64,000 bases of DNA. Source: CBDESM01 sp965205165 (lineage in GTDB: Bacteria > Chloroflexota > Dehalococcoidia > Bin125). The stretch covers positions 806,001 to 870,000 of the forward strand of contig OZ242037.1 of assembly GCA_965205165.1 (NCBI GenBank), read 5' to 3'. Below are positions 48,653 through 57,389 of the stretch, piece by piece; within the stretch, counting starts at the first letter, position 1, and the number at the start of each line of letters is the position of its first letter. The position numbers were made by a program, and so were the translations under genes. The notes below the pieces were generated by a model. That model did no database searches and was not told the origin of the DNA. It was given only the letters and a program-made list of their open reading frames with translations.

Positions 48653-51600
48653 TCAGCGGTCGTCACGTCTCTCAGTCCGCTCCCGCCACATCAACCCCGT
48701 CTTCAGATCCGGCTCATCCAAATCCTCGAAGACGATCCGCGTCCTCTTCCCCCCGTGAATCTGCGGCTCCGCCGCCAGTTTCTTCCGCAGCAACTCTATC
48801 GACCCGCCCGGCCAGCACAATTCCTCCGGCAACCCCAGCACCTCCACCAGCAACCGCCGGTCCAACAGCTCACGAGCCGGATCCTCGTCAATCTGATCAA
48901 ACGGCAAAAACCGCTCCGAACTCAGCTCCTCGAACACCCGCTTCGCCGCCTCGTGCTGCGCGTTGCTCAGCTTGCGGAGGTCAAGCGTGGGAATTTCCGG
49001 TATGGCGGTAATGGAAGTCCTGCCCCGGCCGGACTGCGTCTTGTTGGCGAACCACCAGTGGATCAGGAGGCCGAGGGAAGAGTTGGTCCAAAGCGCGAAC
49101 GCATACTCCTGCTCCGGATTTTTGAAGACGATCGATGGCCAGCTGTGCCCACCGATGCAACGCTCCTCGGTCATCGCGGCAATAAGCGATTGGGAATTGA
49201 ACTGGACATCGCGGTTGTAATGAAGACGGGTAGCGCGTTCCCAGACATCGACTGCCTTCTCTTTGATCTCGTCTTCGTAGCCGGGCGTGACTTTCCGGTC
49301 TCCGTACTTATCCGGACGCAGGATCATGCAACGCTCGAGTTTGGCGTTGTGGCCCCAGAGGATGGGGAGCTCCGGTACGTGTCCGCGTCTGAAATCGTGC
49401 AGCTGGAGCGGGCCGCGGGGCGAGCCGTCGGCATTGTCCCAATAGATATCCATATGGTACGTGCCGCGTTCGGCGATCTCGGAAATCGGCACGATCGGCA
49501 GCCTTGCGGCCCGTGTTTCCCGGCGCGGCCGCCAGCCGGGCAACCTGCCGCTGCACAAGTTGTGCGCGACGGCTCCCAAGCTGCTGTCGGACAGGCCGAC
49601 GAAGGGCCAAGGGCCCTCTGCCGGCAACGGCGCGTCGGCGGCAGTGGCGACCAAGTCGCCGCCGAGGTGGATGAGAGTGCCTCCGGTGGCGCCCTCGACC
49701 CTCGCGATGACGCCCGCGTCGATCATCCGGGCGATTTCGGACGCGAGGAGGGCGCCTTCGGATTGGGACTTGGGCGCGGAGTGGAGCGAGACGAACGTGC
49801 CGCGGGGCTGCGCGGGCGGTTCGTCGCCCTCGCGGAGCACGCGGAAGACGAGCAGGCAATCGGCCATCCCCGTATCTGCGGAAAATGCCGAATCATCGGA
49901 CTTCGCCCCCGCGATGGAGACCGCGATGAGCGAGGCCGTGCGGCGAATCAGCGAACGGCGCGTCCGCTCCCAAGAGTTGCCGCTCAGCGCGCTGAGCGGC
50001 AGCACCAGCGCGACGGTTTCGCCCGCCCTGATTTTCCGGAACGCGAGGTCGAGGAAATCGGCGGCGATGCCCGCATTGCCGGAGGCCAGCGGCGGTCCGC
50101 CGCGCAGCTGGCGGAGGCGCGCCGTCATTTCCTCTTGGACGTCGCGGGGAACGTCGAGGGCGGCGGCAGCCGGGTTGCCTTGCCCGATCTTGACGCCTTC
50201 CTGCCCGACCCAGCGGACGAAAGGAGGATTCATGATGATCAAGTCAAAGGTGCCATGGGTGATTCGCTGGGAAAGCTGCTGAACGGACTCTGGGAGGTTG
50301 CCGCCGGCGGTTTCAGCCTCTTCCAAATCCGAGAAGAGATTCTGGTCGATCTGGGCGGAAAGCAGATTGAGGGAGCCGTAATGGACGGAGCCGTTGTGGC
50401 GGCCGTAACGGGCGGTCAGGATGCTCTCGCCCTTGAAGGGGGCGGCGGGATGGCGGGCGGCGAGGTGGGTCGCGGTGAGATGCACCGCGCTCTTGAGCAC
50501 GTCGACCCCGAAGAGGCCGTGCTCCATCATCGGCGCGTGGAGCGCCTCGGAGTCGCCGCCGTGCATTTCGTGAAGCAGCGAGATGCGCTGATACGCAGCG
50601 GAGAGCAAGGTTCCCGTGCCGCAGGCGAAGTCGCCGATCTGCATGGCCGCGAGGGTGTCCGCATCGCCCCAATCGGCGTTGCCGGGGGCGCGGGAGCCGG
50701 GCAACGCGAGCCCGGCGAGCAATGCCGCGGCGGCCGGGCGCGTGTAGAAGGTGGCGAGGAACTTGCGGTCGGCGATCAAGCGCTGGAAGACGACCCCGGT
50801 CAGGTCGTGCGAATGGGTCACTCCAGCGGCGACGAGCCTCTCGATTGATCGCCAGAGCGAGGCCAACACGCCGGCCGCGGTGCTCGTGGGCATCGCCGTC
50901 AGCAGCTCGCGCGCCGACCAGAAGATGGGATAGTAATTTTCACGCAGAACGCTTGCCCACTCGGACAACACCCGCGACGGCACGAAACCGCTCTCATCCT
51001 GCATGTCGTTGATGATTTTGACCGGCCGCACGTCAGAGACATCCCCGTTTGGCGCAAACGGGCGCACCAAGAAGGCCGCCCGGGCCATGGCTTCTTGGAA
51101 GATCAAGGCATTGGCAATGATGGTCATGGCCATGCGGCGGGTCTGACCGTCGCGATCGTCGGGCTGCCCGAGCGCCTCCGCGATCCTCGCCCCGCCGGGG
51201 CCGCCGTAGGGGTTGGACTTGGTGAACAGGTCGGCGGCCTGTTCAACGCCGCGCTCCAGTTCTTCGGCCAATGCGTCGACGCGGCCGGCCGGCGCGGCTG
51301 CCCGGTGCAGCAGCATTGCCAAGTCGCGCACGTTCCCTCGCAGCCAGCCGCTGGTTGGCAGCCGTTCAGGCGCTTGATTCCCGCGGTGCGTGAAGAGGGC
51401 GTACTGCAGGTCTTCAGTTGCGCGGATCGCGTCGCGCAGCGCTTCGCCGCTCTTGCCGTCAAGTTCCAGCGGATAGATCAGGGCGACCGCGGTTTCGATG
51501 GGCAGGCCGCTGTCGGAGAGGCGGATGCCCAAGCGGTCGCACGCCTCCCGCTCAACGCCCGCCGCCGGCGGCCACTCCGCTTCCAGCGCCACGGGCCACC

Positions 51601-51751
51601 CCGCCGCATCCTCCACCAGAATGTCCGGCCGCCCCGCCGAGCCCTGCACCGCCCCCGTCTCCTCCGCCCGCGCCGTCCAGCTCTTCGGCCGCAGCCCCAG
51701 CAGCACCTCCGCCAGCGCCGCATTCACCGTCGGTTCAAGCACCTTGGGCAT
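48653..51751 (-). CDS. Class I N6-type DNA methyltransferase / restriction-modification protein
   Basis: A 1032-residue protein. The methyltransferase core has FACGTGTLLSAAY (SAM site) and IIMNPPFVRW (NPPF motif IV), and the large C-terminal part would hold DNA recognition. The N-terminus GRPDILVEDAAGWPVALEAEW resembles a nuclease PD...ExK site, but the last lysine is Glu, as seen in related large proteins. It may be a type IIG-like enzyme or a methyltransferase only. It follows the HEPN gene by 25 bases and is convergent with the thioredoxin-NHL gene, 6 bases away. Confidence 0.82.
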   Translation of the reverse strand: MPKVLEPTVNAALAEVLLGLRPKSWTARAEETGAVQGSAGRPDILVEDAAGWPVALEAEWPPAAGVEREACDRLGIRLSDSGLPIETAVALIYPLELDGKSGEALRDAIRATEDLQYALFTHRGNQAPERLPTSGWLRGNVRDLAMLLHRAAAPAGRVDALAEELERGVEQAADLFTKSNPYGGPGGARIAEALGQPDDRDGQTRRMAMTIIANALIFQEAMARAAFLVRPFAPNGDVSDVRPVKIINDMQDESGFVPSRVLSEWASVLRENYYPIFWSARELLTAMPTSTAAGVLASLWRSIERLVAAGVTHSHDLTGVVFQRLIADRKFLATFYTRPAAAALLAGLALPGSRAPGNADWGDADTLAAMQIGDFACGTGTLLSAAYQRISLLHEMHGGDSEALHAPMMEHGLFGVDVLKSAVHLTATHLAARHPAAPFKGESILTARYGRHNGSVHYGSLNLLSAQIDQNLFSDLEEAETAGGNLPESVQQLSQRITHGTFDLIIMNPPFVRWVGQEGVKIGQGNPAAAALDVPRDVQEEMTARLRQLRGGPPLASGNAGIAADFLDLAFRKIRAGETVALVLPLSALSGNSWERTRRSLIRRTASLIAVSIAGAKSDDSAFSADTGMADCLLVFRVLREGDEPPAQPRGTFVSLHSAPKSQSEGALLASEIARMIDAGVIARVEGATGGTLIHLGGDLVATAADAPLPAEGPWPFVGLSDSSLGAVAHNLCSGRLPGWRPRRETRAARLPIVPISEIAERGTYHMDIYWDNADGSPRGPLQLHDFRRGHVPELPILWGHNAKLERCMILRPDKYGDRKVTPGYEDEIKEKAVDVWERATRLHYNRDVQFNSQSLIAAMTEERCIGGHSWPSIVFKNPEQEYAFALWTNSSLGLLIHWWFANKTQSGRGRTSITAIPEIPTLDLRKLSNAQHEAAKRVFEELSSERFLPFDQIDEDPARELLDRRLLVEVLGLPEELCWPGGSIELLRKKLAAEPQIHGGKRTRIVFEDLDEPDLKTGLMWRERTERRDDR

Positions 51752-51776
51752 GACGGCAAGATACGCGGGCGTCGCG

Positions 51777-52205
51777 CTACGCGGTTCCGCCCCCGTCCGG
51801 AGGAGGCGTTGAAACAGGCCGCGCCAGCTGCAGGTCCTCCCGCAGCGCGCTGATGAACGCCAGCCAAATCAGCGCCTTGCGCTCGTCGTATCGGACTTTC
51901 TCGCTGTGGGTAACGACGTTTCGCAGATAGCGGGTCATGCCGATTCCGAGGTAGCGGAAGCCGTCGTGTTCGTCCTGCTCAAGCGTAGTCAGGCGCTCGC
52001 TGAACTCGAGCAATGGGGTCTGGGCCGAGAACGCCTGATTGAAGAGGTTCTCGCCCTCCAGATCCTCGCGCTTGGCCAACCTCTTGATTTCGTTGATCAG
52101 CGCCTGAGCGGCGCGCTGAACCGCTTCCTCGTAGAAGCCGTCGCGGAAGAGGCGGACCGCACGGTCCGAGCCGAGATTCAAGTCGTCGATCGTGACTGCG
52201 GGCAA
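51777..52205 (-). CDS. TIGR02391-like HEPN-type protein
   Basis: A 142-residue, mainly helical protein resembling the TIGR02391 (abortive-infection-like) family: LFRDGFYEEAVQRAAQALINEIKRLAK, GENLFNQAF, and GFRYLGIGMTRYLRNVVTHSE. The last contains RNVVTH, the R-x4-H signature of HEPN ribonucleases. The TTG start at 52205, with GAGGA seven bases upstream, is chosen because the upstream gene ends at 52216. It lies between a 197-residue partner and the methyltransferase, in one run. Confidence 0.78.
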   Translation of the reverse strand: MPAVTIDDLNLGSDRAVRLFRDGFYEEAVQRAAQALINEIKRLAKREDLEGENLFNQAFSAQTPLLEFSERLTTLEQDEHDGFRYLGIGMTRYLRNVVTHSEKVRYDERKALIWLAFISALREDLQLARPVSTPPPDGGGTA

Positions 52206-52215
52206 TGCCGCTTCC

Positions 52216-52809
52216 TCAGCGGGCAAGCGCGGCCGCACGTTCTTTGGCTGCCTCGACGCCCCGTGCCTTAAGTCGCACAATCCGATTAGCGCGGCCGGGT
52301 GCGCCTAACACCGCAATCTCGCCCATCTGCGCCAAGACATTTGGCACCGGGATCGACCCGCGGTCGTCCATTGGGATCATGGGGCTGTGTGCTGTGGCCG
52401 ACTCAGTGATGTCTTCCACCGTCGTCTCCAAACCGACGGCAGCTCGCGCACCCGCAACAAGCAGCGTAATTGCCCTGATCGCCTGGATGGCGTCTTTCGG
52501 GACTTGGCTCGATGTGAGCTGCAACTTCGGTATCTGACCAGAGAGGTCGAACAGCTCGGCTGCCCGCTCCGGATCGATCCCGAGGTACAGCCCGACCAAG
52601 CCGGCGCGGCGGCTCTTGGTTCGCGGCGGCCAATCGTCCTCCGATGCGCCATTCGAGGCGGCCGCGCCGTCCGGGGCGTCGGCGAGCATGTGATCGAGGA
52701 TACGCTCGAAGGCGATCTTGCGAAGCTCGGCATCGCCCTCCTCGAAGTCGGACACCGCCTCGCGGGCGACTTGGACGAGCTCCTTCATCTGCTGCACGGT
52801 TGCCGGCAT
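52216..52809 (-). CDS. Hypothetical protein, 197 aa, partner of the HEPN gene
   Basis: Not recognised. A mostly helical N-terminus (VQQMKELVQVAREAVSDFEEGDAELRKIAFERILDHML), an acidic/polar linker, then PRTKSRRAGLVGLYLGIDPERAAELFD and a C-terminal basic, hydrophobic repeat (VRLKARGVEAAKERAAA). GGAGGA lies eight bases before the ATG. It precedes the HEPN gene by 10 bases and is probably its partner; a sensor or antitoxin role is inference only. Confidence 0.65.
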   Translation of the reverse strand: MPATVQQMKELVQVAREAVSDFEEGDAELRKIAFERILDHMLADAPDGAAASNGASEDDWPPRTKSRRAGLVGLYLGIDPERAAELFDLSGQIPKLQLTSSQVPKDAIQAIRAITLLVAGARAAVGLETTVEDITESATAHSPMIPMDDRGSIPVPNVLAQMGEIAVLGAPGRANRIVRLKARGVEAAKERAAALAR

Positions 52810-52826
52810 GGGCGGGTCCTCCGAGA

Positions 52827-54095
52827 TCAGTGTAATGAGGTGCCGGCCCAACCGACGCGGGTTTCGCCGGCTTGGAGGACGAATGCGGGGGTGTCCAGGG
52901 CGCGGAGGTCTTGTGCGGGGTCGCCGGGGTAGGCGGACAGGTCGGCGGGGAGGCCTTTGGCGATGCGGCCCGCCTCCTTGGCGGTGCCCAGGCATTCGGC
53001 GGTGTCGGCGGTGATCAGGCGGATGGCTTGCCAGGGGCTGAAGCCGAGTTCTTCGTGGAAGCTCCGCGCTTCCGCGTGGGTCTTGTCGAAATCGGCGTAG
53101 GCCATGCCCATGTCGAGGCCGCCGGTGAAGCGGGCGCCCTTGGCGCGCATGTCTTGGAAGATCTCGAGGATGCCCTCGCGGGTGGCGGCGCTGCGGGTCA
53201 TGTTGGGGTTGCGGCGCGGCGGCTCCGCGCCCTGTTCGCGGGCTTCGGCGGCGAGCAGGCCCATGCCGATGGTCGGATTGACCCAGATCCCCTCGTCGGC
53301 GATGCGCCGGCCGTATTCGGGGTCGTAGTCGTAGCCCTGCTCCGGATCGTCGGCGAGCCAGCGGCAGTGGACGAGCCGGTGGACGCCGGCATCGACCGCG
53401 GCGCGGACGGCGGCGGCGGAGTGCGCGTGCGCGTGGACGCCGAGGCCGGCACCGCGCGCCACCGCGACGATTTCGGCCAGCGTTTCGGGCGCGAACTGGC
53501 GGCTGCGGGGGTTGGACGTGGGCGTGAAGTTGCCGCCGCCGGCCATCACCTTGATCGCGTCCGCGCCCGCATCGGCGAGATCCCGCGCCTTGCGGACCGC
53601 GGCTTCGGGTGAGGCGACCTCGCCGCCCCAAAACCAGCAATGGTCGTTGACGCGGGTGATCGGCGAGCCGGTGGCAAGCAGGCGGGGCCCCTGCGTCTCA
53701 CCGGCCGCGATGGCGTCGCGGAGCGGGAAGACGACGTCGTCGCGCCCGCCGAGGTCGAGCAATGTCGTGACGCCGCTGCGGAGCGCCCGCCGGGCGGACT
53801 CGGCGGCGCGGATCAAGGCGCGCTCGTGCGGCTCGGCCGAAACGATGTCGAACGCGCCGGGCACGGGCGGGCAGGAAAGGTGGGCGTGGCCCTCGACGAG
53901 GCCGGGCAGGAGCGAGACGTCGCCGAGGTCGACCGCGCGGTCAGCCGGCACCTGCCCTGCGGGCAGGACGTCCTCGATGACCCCGTCGCGCACGGCCACC
54001 GCGTGGTCGGACAGCCAGCCGTCCAGCGCCGCATTGGCGACGCGGGCGGCGCGGTAGAAGCGGGTCTCGCCGGCAATCGGCTCGATCACAGCCAC
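52827..54095 (-). CDS. Metal-dependent amidohydrolase (imidazolonepropionase-like)
   Basis: A 422-residue amidohydrolase-fold protein. LLPGLVEGHAHLS (HxH), DAIKVMAGGGN (carboxylated or metal lysine), GLGVHAHAHS, LVHCRW and GLDMGMAYAD (metal aspartate) are in order. It hydrolyses an amide or cyclic amide-like substrate; enzymes of this group degrade xenobiotics and dipeptides. GTG start. It follows the enoyl-CoA hydratase stop by 5 bases, so they are probably one operon. Confidence 0.9.
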   Translation of the reverse strand: MAVIEPIAGETRFYRAARVANAALDGWLSDHAVAVRDGVIEDVLPAGQVPADRAVDLGDVSLLPGLVEGHAHLSCPPVPGAFDIVSAEPHERALIRAAESARRALRSGVTTLLDLGGRDDVVFPLRDAIAAGETQGPRLLATGSPITRVNDHCWFWGGEVASPEAAVRKARDLADAGADAIKVMAGGGNFTPTSNPRSRQFAPETLAEIVAVARGAGLGVHAHAHSAAAVRAAVDAGVHRLVHCRWLADDPEQGYDYDPEYGRRIADEGIWVNPTIGMGLLAAEAREQGAEPPRRNPNMTRSAATREGILEIFQDMRAKGARFTGGLDMGMAYADFDKTHAEARSFHEELGFSPWQAIRLITADTAECLGTAKEAGRIAKGLPADLSAYPGDPAQDLRALDTPAFVLQAGETRVGWAGTSLH

Positions 54096-54100
54096 CGCGG

Positions 54101-54868
54101 CTACCCGGCCTTCCAGGCCGGCGGGCGCTTCTCGCGGAAGGCCTGCGGCCCCTCCTTGGCGTCGGCCGTGTCGCGGGCGACGCGGCGCATGGTCTCGCCG
54201 AAGCGGATCGCCTGCACGAACGGCAGCTCCTGCCCGCGGTGCGCGACCTCCTTGGTGGCTCGGACGGCGAGCGGCGCGCCCTTGCAGAGCCGTTCGGCCA
54301 GCGCGTGCGCCCGGTCCATCAGCTCATCGTGGGGGACGACATCCCAGACCAGCCCCATCTGCTTGGCCCGCTGCGCGTCGACGCGGTCGCCGATCAGCAG
54401 CAGCTCCATCGCGTGGTGCCACTGGATCTTCTTGGGGGTGCGGATCGCGCCCTGGATGGTGGGGACGCCGATCTGGACCTCGGGGAAGCCGAACTCGGCG
54501 CGGTCGGAGGCGATGGCGAAGTCGCAGGCGGTGACGAGGGTGAGCCCGAAGCCGAGCGCGAAGCCGTTGACGGCGGCGATCGTGGGCTTCCAGACCTCCA
54601 TCCCGCTCTCCAGCGAGGTCAGCGACGGGACCTCCCAGAAGGTGTGCTCTTCGGGCGGGGCCGGGCTGCGCAGGTCGGCGCCGGCGGAGAAGGCGCGCCC
54701 GTTGCCGGTGACGATGCCGACCCAGGCCTCGTCGTCGTTGCGGAAGGTCTCCCAGGCGGCGTTGAGATCGCCGCGGAGCTCGTGGTTGATGGCGTTGAGC
54801 GCCTCGGGCCGGTTGTAGGTGATGGTCGCGATGCGCCCATCGCGTTCGTAGAGCACGGTGTCGCCCAA
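54101..54868 (-). CDS. Enoyl-CoA hydratase/isomerase family protein
   Basis: A 255-residue crotonase-fold protein with GRAFSAGADLRSP and NGFALGFGLTLVTACDFAIASDRAEFGFPEVQIGV; the FPEVQIG glutamate fits the catalytic position. It hydrates or isomerises acyl-CoA. No ATG suits the beginning, so TTG at 54868 with AGGGGG six bases upstream is chosen. Third enoyl-CoA hydratase in the window. Confidence 0.88.
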   Translation of the reverse strand: MGDTVLYERDGRIATITYNRPEALNAINHELRGDLNAAWETFRNDDEAWVGIVTGNGRAFSAGADLRSPAPPEEHTFWEVPSLTSLESGMEVWKPTIAAVNGFALGFGLTLVTACDFAIASDRAEFGFPEVQIGVPTIQGAIRTPKKIQWHHAMELLLIGDRVDAQRAKQMGLVWDVVPHDELMDRAHALAERLCKGAPLAVRATKEVAHRGQELPFVQAIRFGETMRRVARDTADAKEGPQAFREKRPPAWKAG

Positions 54869-54912
54869 TGGGTCCCCCTCTCGGCTGCGCGGACAGGGTA
54901 GACGCGCCGCGC

Positions 54913-56091
54913 TCAGAGCGGTTCGGCGCCCTCGGAGAGGATGTCGATGTACTCCGCGTAGCCGAACACGCGCCCGCGCCGGCGGCCCGTCACCTCGTTG
55001 AGAATTCCCAAGTTGACGAGCTTGTCAACCGCGGTCGAAACGGTGGGAAAGGTGATGTCGAGTTCGCTCGCGACGTCTGAAATCGTGTTCATCGGGCGTT
55101 GCCGGAAGATTTCATGGACGCGCAACGCGGAATCAGGCCGTCCCGCGGCAGCGGCGATGCGTTCGCGGTCCGCTTCGAACACCCGACGCAGCCGCCGGGC
55201 GGTGGCGACGCCGTCTTCGGCGGTTTCGTGCACGCCCTCGATGAAGAACTCGATCCAAGCTTCCCAGTCGCCGTTGACGCGAAGCTGACCGAGCAGGTCG
55301 TAATACTTGGCGCGCTCGCGCTTGAGGTAGAGGCTGAGGTAGAGGACGGGCGCGTCGATCACGCCGGCCCAGCGCAGGATCAGCGCGATCATCAATCGCC
55401 CAATCCGGCCGTTCCCGTCAAGGAACGGGTGGATGGTCTCGAATTGCGCATGAGCGACGCCGGCCCGGACCACGGGCGGGAGGCCGTCATCATCCGCATG
55501 GATGAACCGTTCGAGGTTTCCCATGCAGTCCTCGACTGCGGTGTGCGGCGGCGGCACGTAGATTGCGTTGCCGGGGCGCGAGCCGCCGATCCAGTTTTGG
55601 GAGCGCCTGAACTCGCCTGGGCGCTTGTCGCTGCCGCGGCCGCTGCGGAGGAGCTTGGCATGCATCTCTCGGAGGTAGCGGTTGATCAGCGGGCGATCTC
55701 CCTTCAGCTGATCCCAGCCGTGGTTGAGGGCTGCGATGTAGTTCGAGACCTCGTGCGCATCCGTCGTCAGGGCCGGGGGATCCCCGTCCGCATCGACCTC
55801 GAAGAGCAGGAGATCGGAGAGTGAGGATTGCGTGCCCTCGATCTGCGAGGAGAGCAGGGCTTCGCGACGCACGTAGTGGTAGAGGAACAGATCGGCATCG
55901 GGCAAATTCCGAGATTCCGCGTCCAATCGGCCCAAGGCGGTGTTGGCCGCGGCTAAAGTGCGCTGCATGCCGGACAGGTCGATGGGCGGCTGTGGCGGCA
56001 GCGGGGCAGGGATGAAGGCCCTCACCTCTTCCGTCTTCGCACCATCAAAGAAGGACGTGATCTCATAGGAACCGGGGTTGTCGCGTCTCAT
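54913..56091 (-). CDS. Fic family AMPylation protein with wHTH
   Basis: A 392-residue Fic protein. The active site HPFLDGNGRIGR starts at His221; the N-terminal inhibitory motif S81-S-Q-I-E85-G86 (SxxxEG) marks a self-inhibited class II Fic. The C-terminus (RPMNTISDVASELDITFPTVSTAVDKLVNLGILNE) is a winged helix, so it may bind DNA and regulate itself. It transfers AMP or similar to a target. ATG at 56091 chosen; a GTG at 56100 is possible. Upstream lies an inverted-repeat cluster. Confidence 0.88.
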   Translation of the reverse strand: MRRDNPGSYEITSFFDGAKTEEVRAFIPAPLPPQPPIDLSGMQRTLAAANTALGRLDAESRNLPDADLFLYHYVRREALLSSQIEGTQSSLSDLLLFEVDADGDPPALTTDAHEVSNYIAALNHGWDQLKGDRPLINRYLREMHAKLLRSGRGSDKRPGEFRRSQNWIGGSRPGNAIYVPPPHTAVEDCMGNLERFIHADDDGLPPVVRAGVAHAQFETIHPFLDGNGRIGRLMIALILRWAGVIDAPVLYLSLYLKRERAKYYDLLGQLRVNGDWEAWIEFFIEGVHETAEDGVATARRLRRVFEADRERIAAAAGRPDSALRVHEIFRQRPMNTISDVASELDITFPTVSTAVDKLVNLGILNEVTGRRRGRVFGYAEYIDILSEGAEPL

Positions 56092-56159
56092 GGCTCCCAC
56101 CGTTCATGCAGGGCAAGGGCGTTGCCTGCCCCTCGTTATTCAGATTACCACCCCGAATC

Positions 56160-56250
56160 TTGAATGACAAGGGGGCTTGTTCAAGTTTGCTGGAGGAGAC
56201 GAGAGAACGGAAGGAGGTCATTCAAAGATTTTGGCCGATGTTTGAATGAC
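56160..56250 (+). promoter_or_regulatory. Operator candidate: three TTGAATGAC half-sites upstream of Fic
   Basis: A perfect 10-bp inverted repeat GTCATTCAAA (56217-56226) with TTTGAATGAC (56241-56250), spaced 14 bases, plus an extra half-site TTGAATGAC at 56160-56168. The region is AT-rich and lies between Fic (starting 56091, leftwards) and the LLM gene end. It fits an operator for the Fic wHTH or another dimeric repressor. Confidence 0.5.
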
Positions 56251-56382
56251 GGGATGAGCGAGGCTGTTGGCACCGCCAAGGGATTCGAGGGGGCGCGATC
56301 CGTTGTTCAAACCCGCCAACGGCATTTTCAATAGTGCCTGAGGCAACTAAAGAAGGCTGAATAACCTCTCCTCGCGACGCCC

Positions 56383-57267
56383 TCACCCTTGCAGGGCGGG
56401 GAGGTGGTCGGCGGCGAATGTGCGCAGGAGGGTTTCGACGTCCGCGGTGGCCGGGTGGATGCCGGCGATGGCATGATTGAAGCCGCGCTCCTTGACGGAT
56501 GCGAGCTCTTGGGCGGCCCGGTCGAGGTTTCCGTCTTCCAACACCGTGATGCGGTTGATGCCGAGCTGGAGGCCGGCGGGGTCCCGCCCGGCCTCTTCGG
56601 CGGCGCTGCGCACCAAGTCCCAATCCGCATCGAGCGTACCGAGCATCGCGGGGTTGGCGAGGTAGCCGTCGGCCAAGCGGCCGGCGCGGCGCAGCTGGCG
56701 GGGGTGGTTGCCGCCCAGCCAGATCGGGACGCGGCGCGGCGGGCGCGGGCGGCAGTACCAGCCGCGGGCGTCGTAGAACTCGCCCGCGAAGCCGCCGCGC
56801 TCGCTCTCCCAGAGGTCGCGGAGGACGGCGAGGTACTCCTCCATCCGCGCGCCGCGGCGGTCGAAGGGCATGCCCAGCGCCTCGAACTCCTCCTTCCACC
56901 AGCCGACCCCCGCGCCGAGGATCACGCGCCCGCCGGCGAGGTGATCGAGCGTCGCGATCCACTTGGCGTGCAGCACCGGCTGGCGCATCGGCAGGACCAG
57001 CACGGCGGTGCCCAGCTCGACCCGCTCGGTCGCGGCCGCCGCGTAGGTGAGCAGGGTCAGCGGCTCGTGGAAGTCGGCCTCCGCCGGCACGAGGAAGCGG
57101 CCGTCCTCCGAATACGGATAGTCCGAGCCCTGATCGGGCCGCAGCACGACGTGATCGAAGGCCCAGAGCGAGTCGAAGCCCGCCGCCTCGGCGGCGCGGG
57201 CGGTGCCGATCACCTGCTGGCCCGTCGCGGCGGGCCCGACCTGCGGCAAGTAGACGCCGACCTTCAT
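56383..57267 (-). CDS. LLM-class F420-dependent oxidoreductase (TIGR03619-like)
   Basis: A 294-residue luciferase-like enzyme: VGVYLPQVGPAATGQQVIGTARAAEAAGFDSLWAFDHVV, VELGTAVLVLPMRQPVLHAKWIATLDHLAGGRVILGAGVGWWKEEFEALG. The segment GVGWWKEEFEALG is typical of F420-dependent LLM oxidoreductases of actinobacteria. It transfers hydride from F420H2 to a substrate. The ATG at 57267 has GAGGAG eight bases upstream. Divergent from the MFS gene. Confidence 0.9.
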   Translation of the reverse strand: MKVGVYLPQVGPAATGQQVIGTARAAEAAGFDSLWAFDHVVLRPDQGSDYPYSEDGRFLVPAEADFHEPLTLLTYAAAATERVELGTAVLVLPMRQPVLHAKWIATLDHLAGGRVILGAGVGWWKEEFEALGMPFDRRGARMEEYLAVLRDLWESERGGFAGEFYDARGWYCRPRPPRRVPIWLGGNHPRQLRRAGRLADGYLANPAMLGTLDADWDLVRSAAEEAGRDPAGLQLGINRITVLEDGNLDRAAQELASVKERGFNHAIAGIHPATADVETLLRTFAADHLPALQG

Positions 57268-57389
57268 CTCCCACGCTCCTCGCTGCCGCCAGATCGGGCC
57301 GCGCCCGGCGCGGCCCATCCAAGCGGGGGATAGCCTGCTCCGATTATGAAGCAGCGCGGACGGCGGCGTCGGACGGCGGGGCGGCGGCG

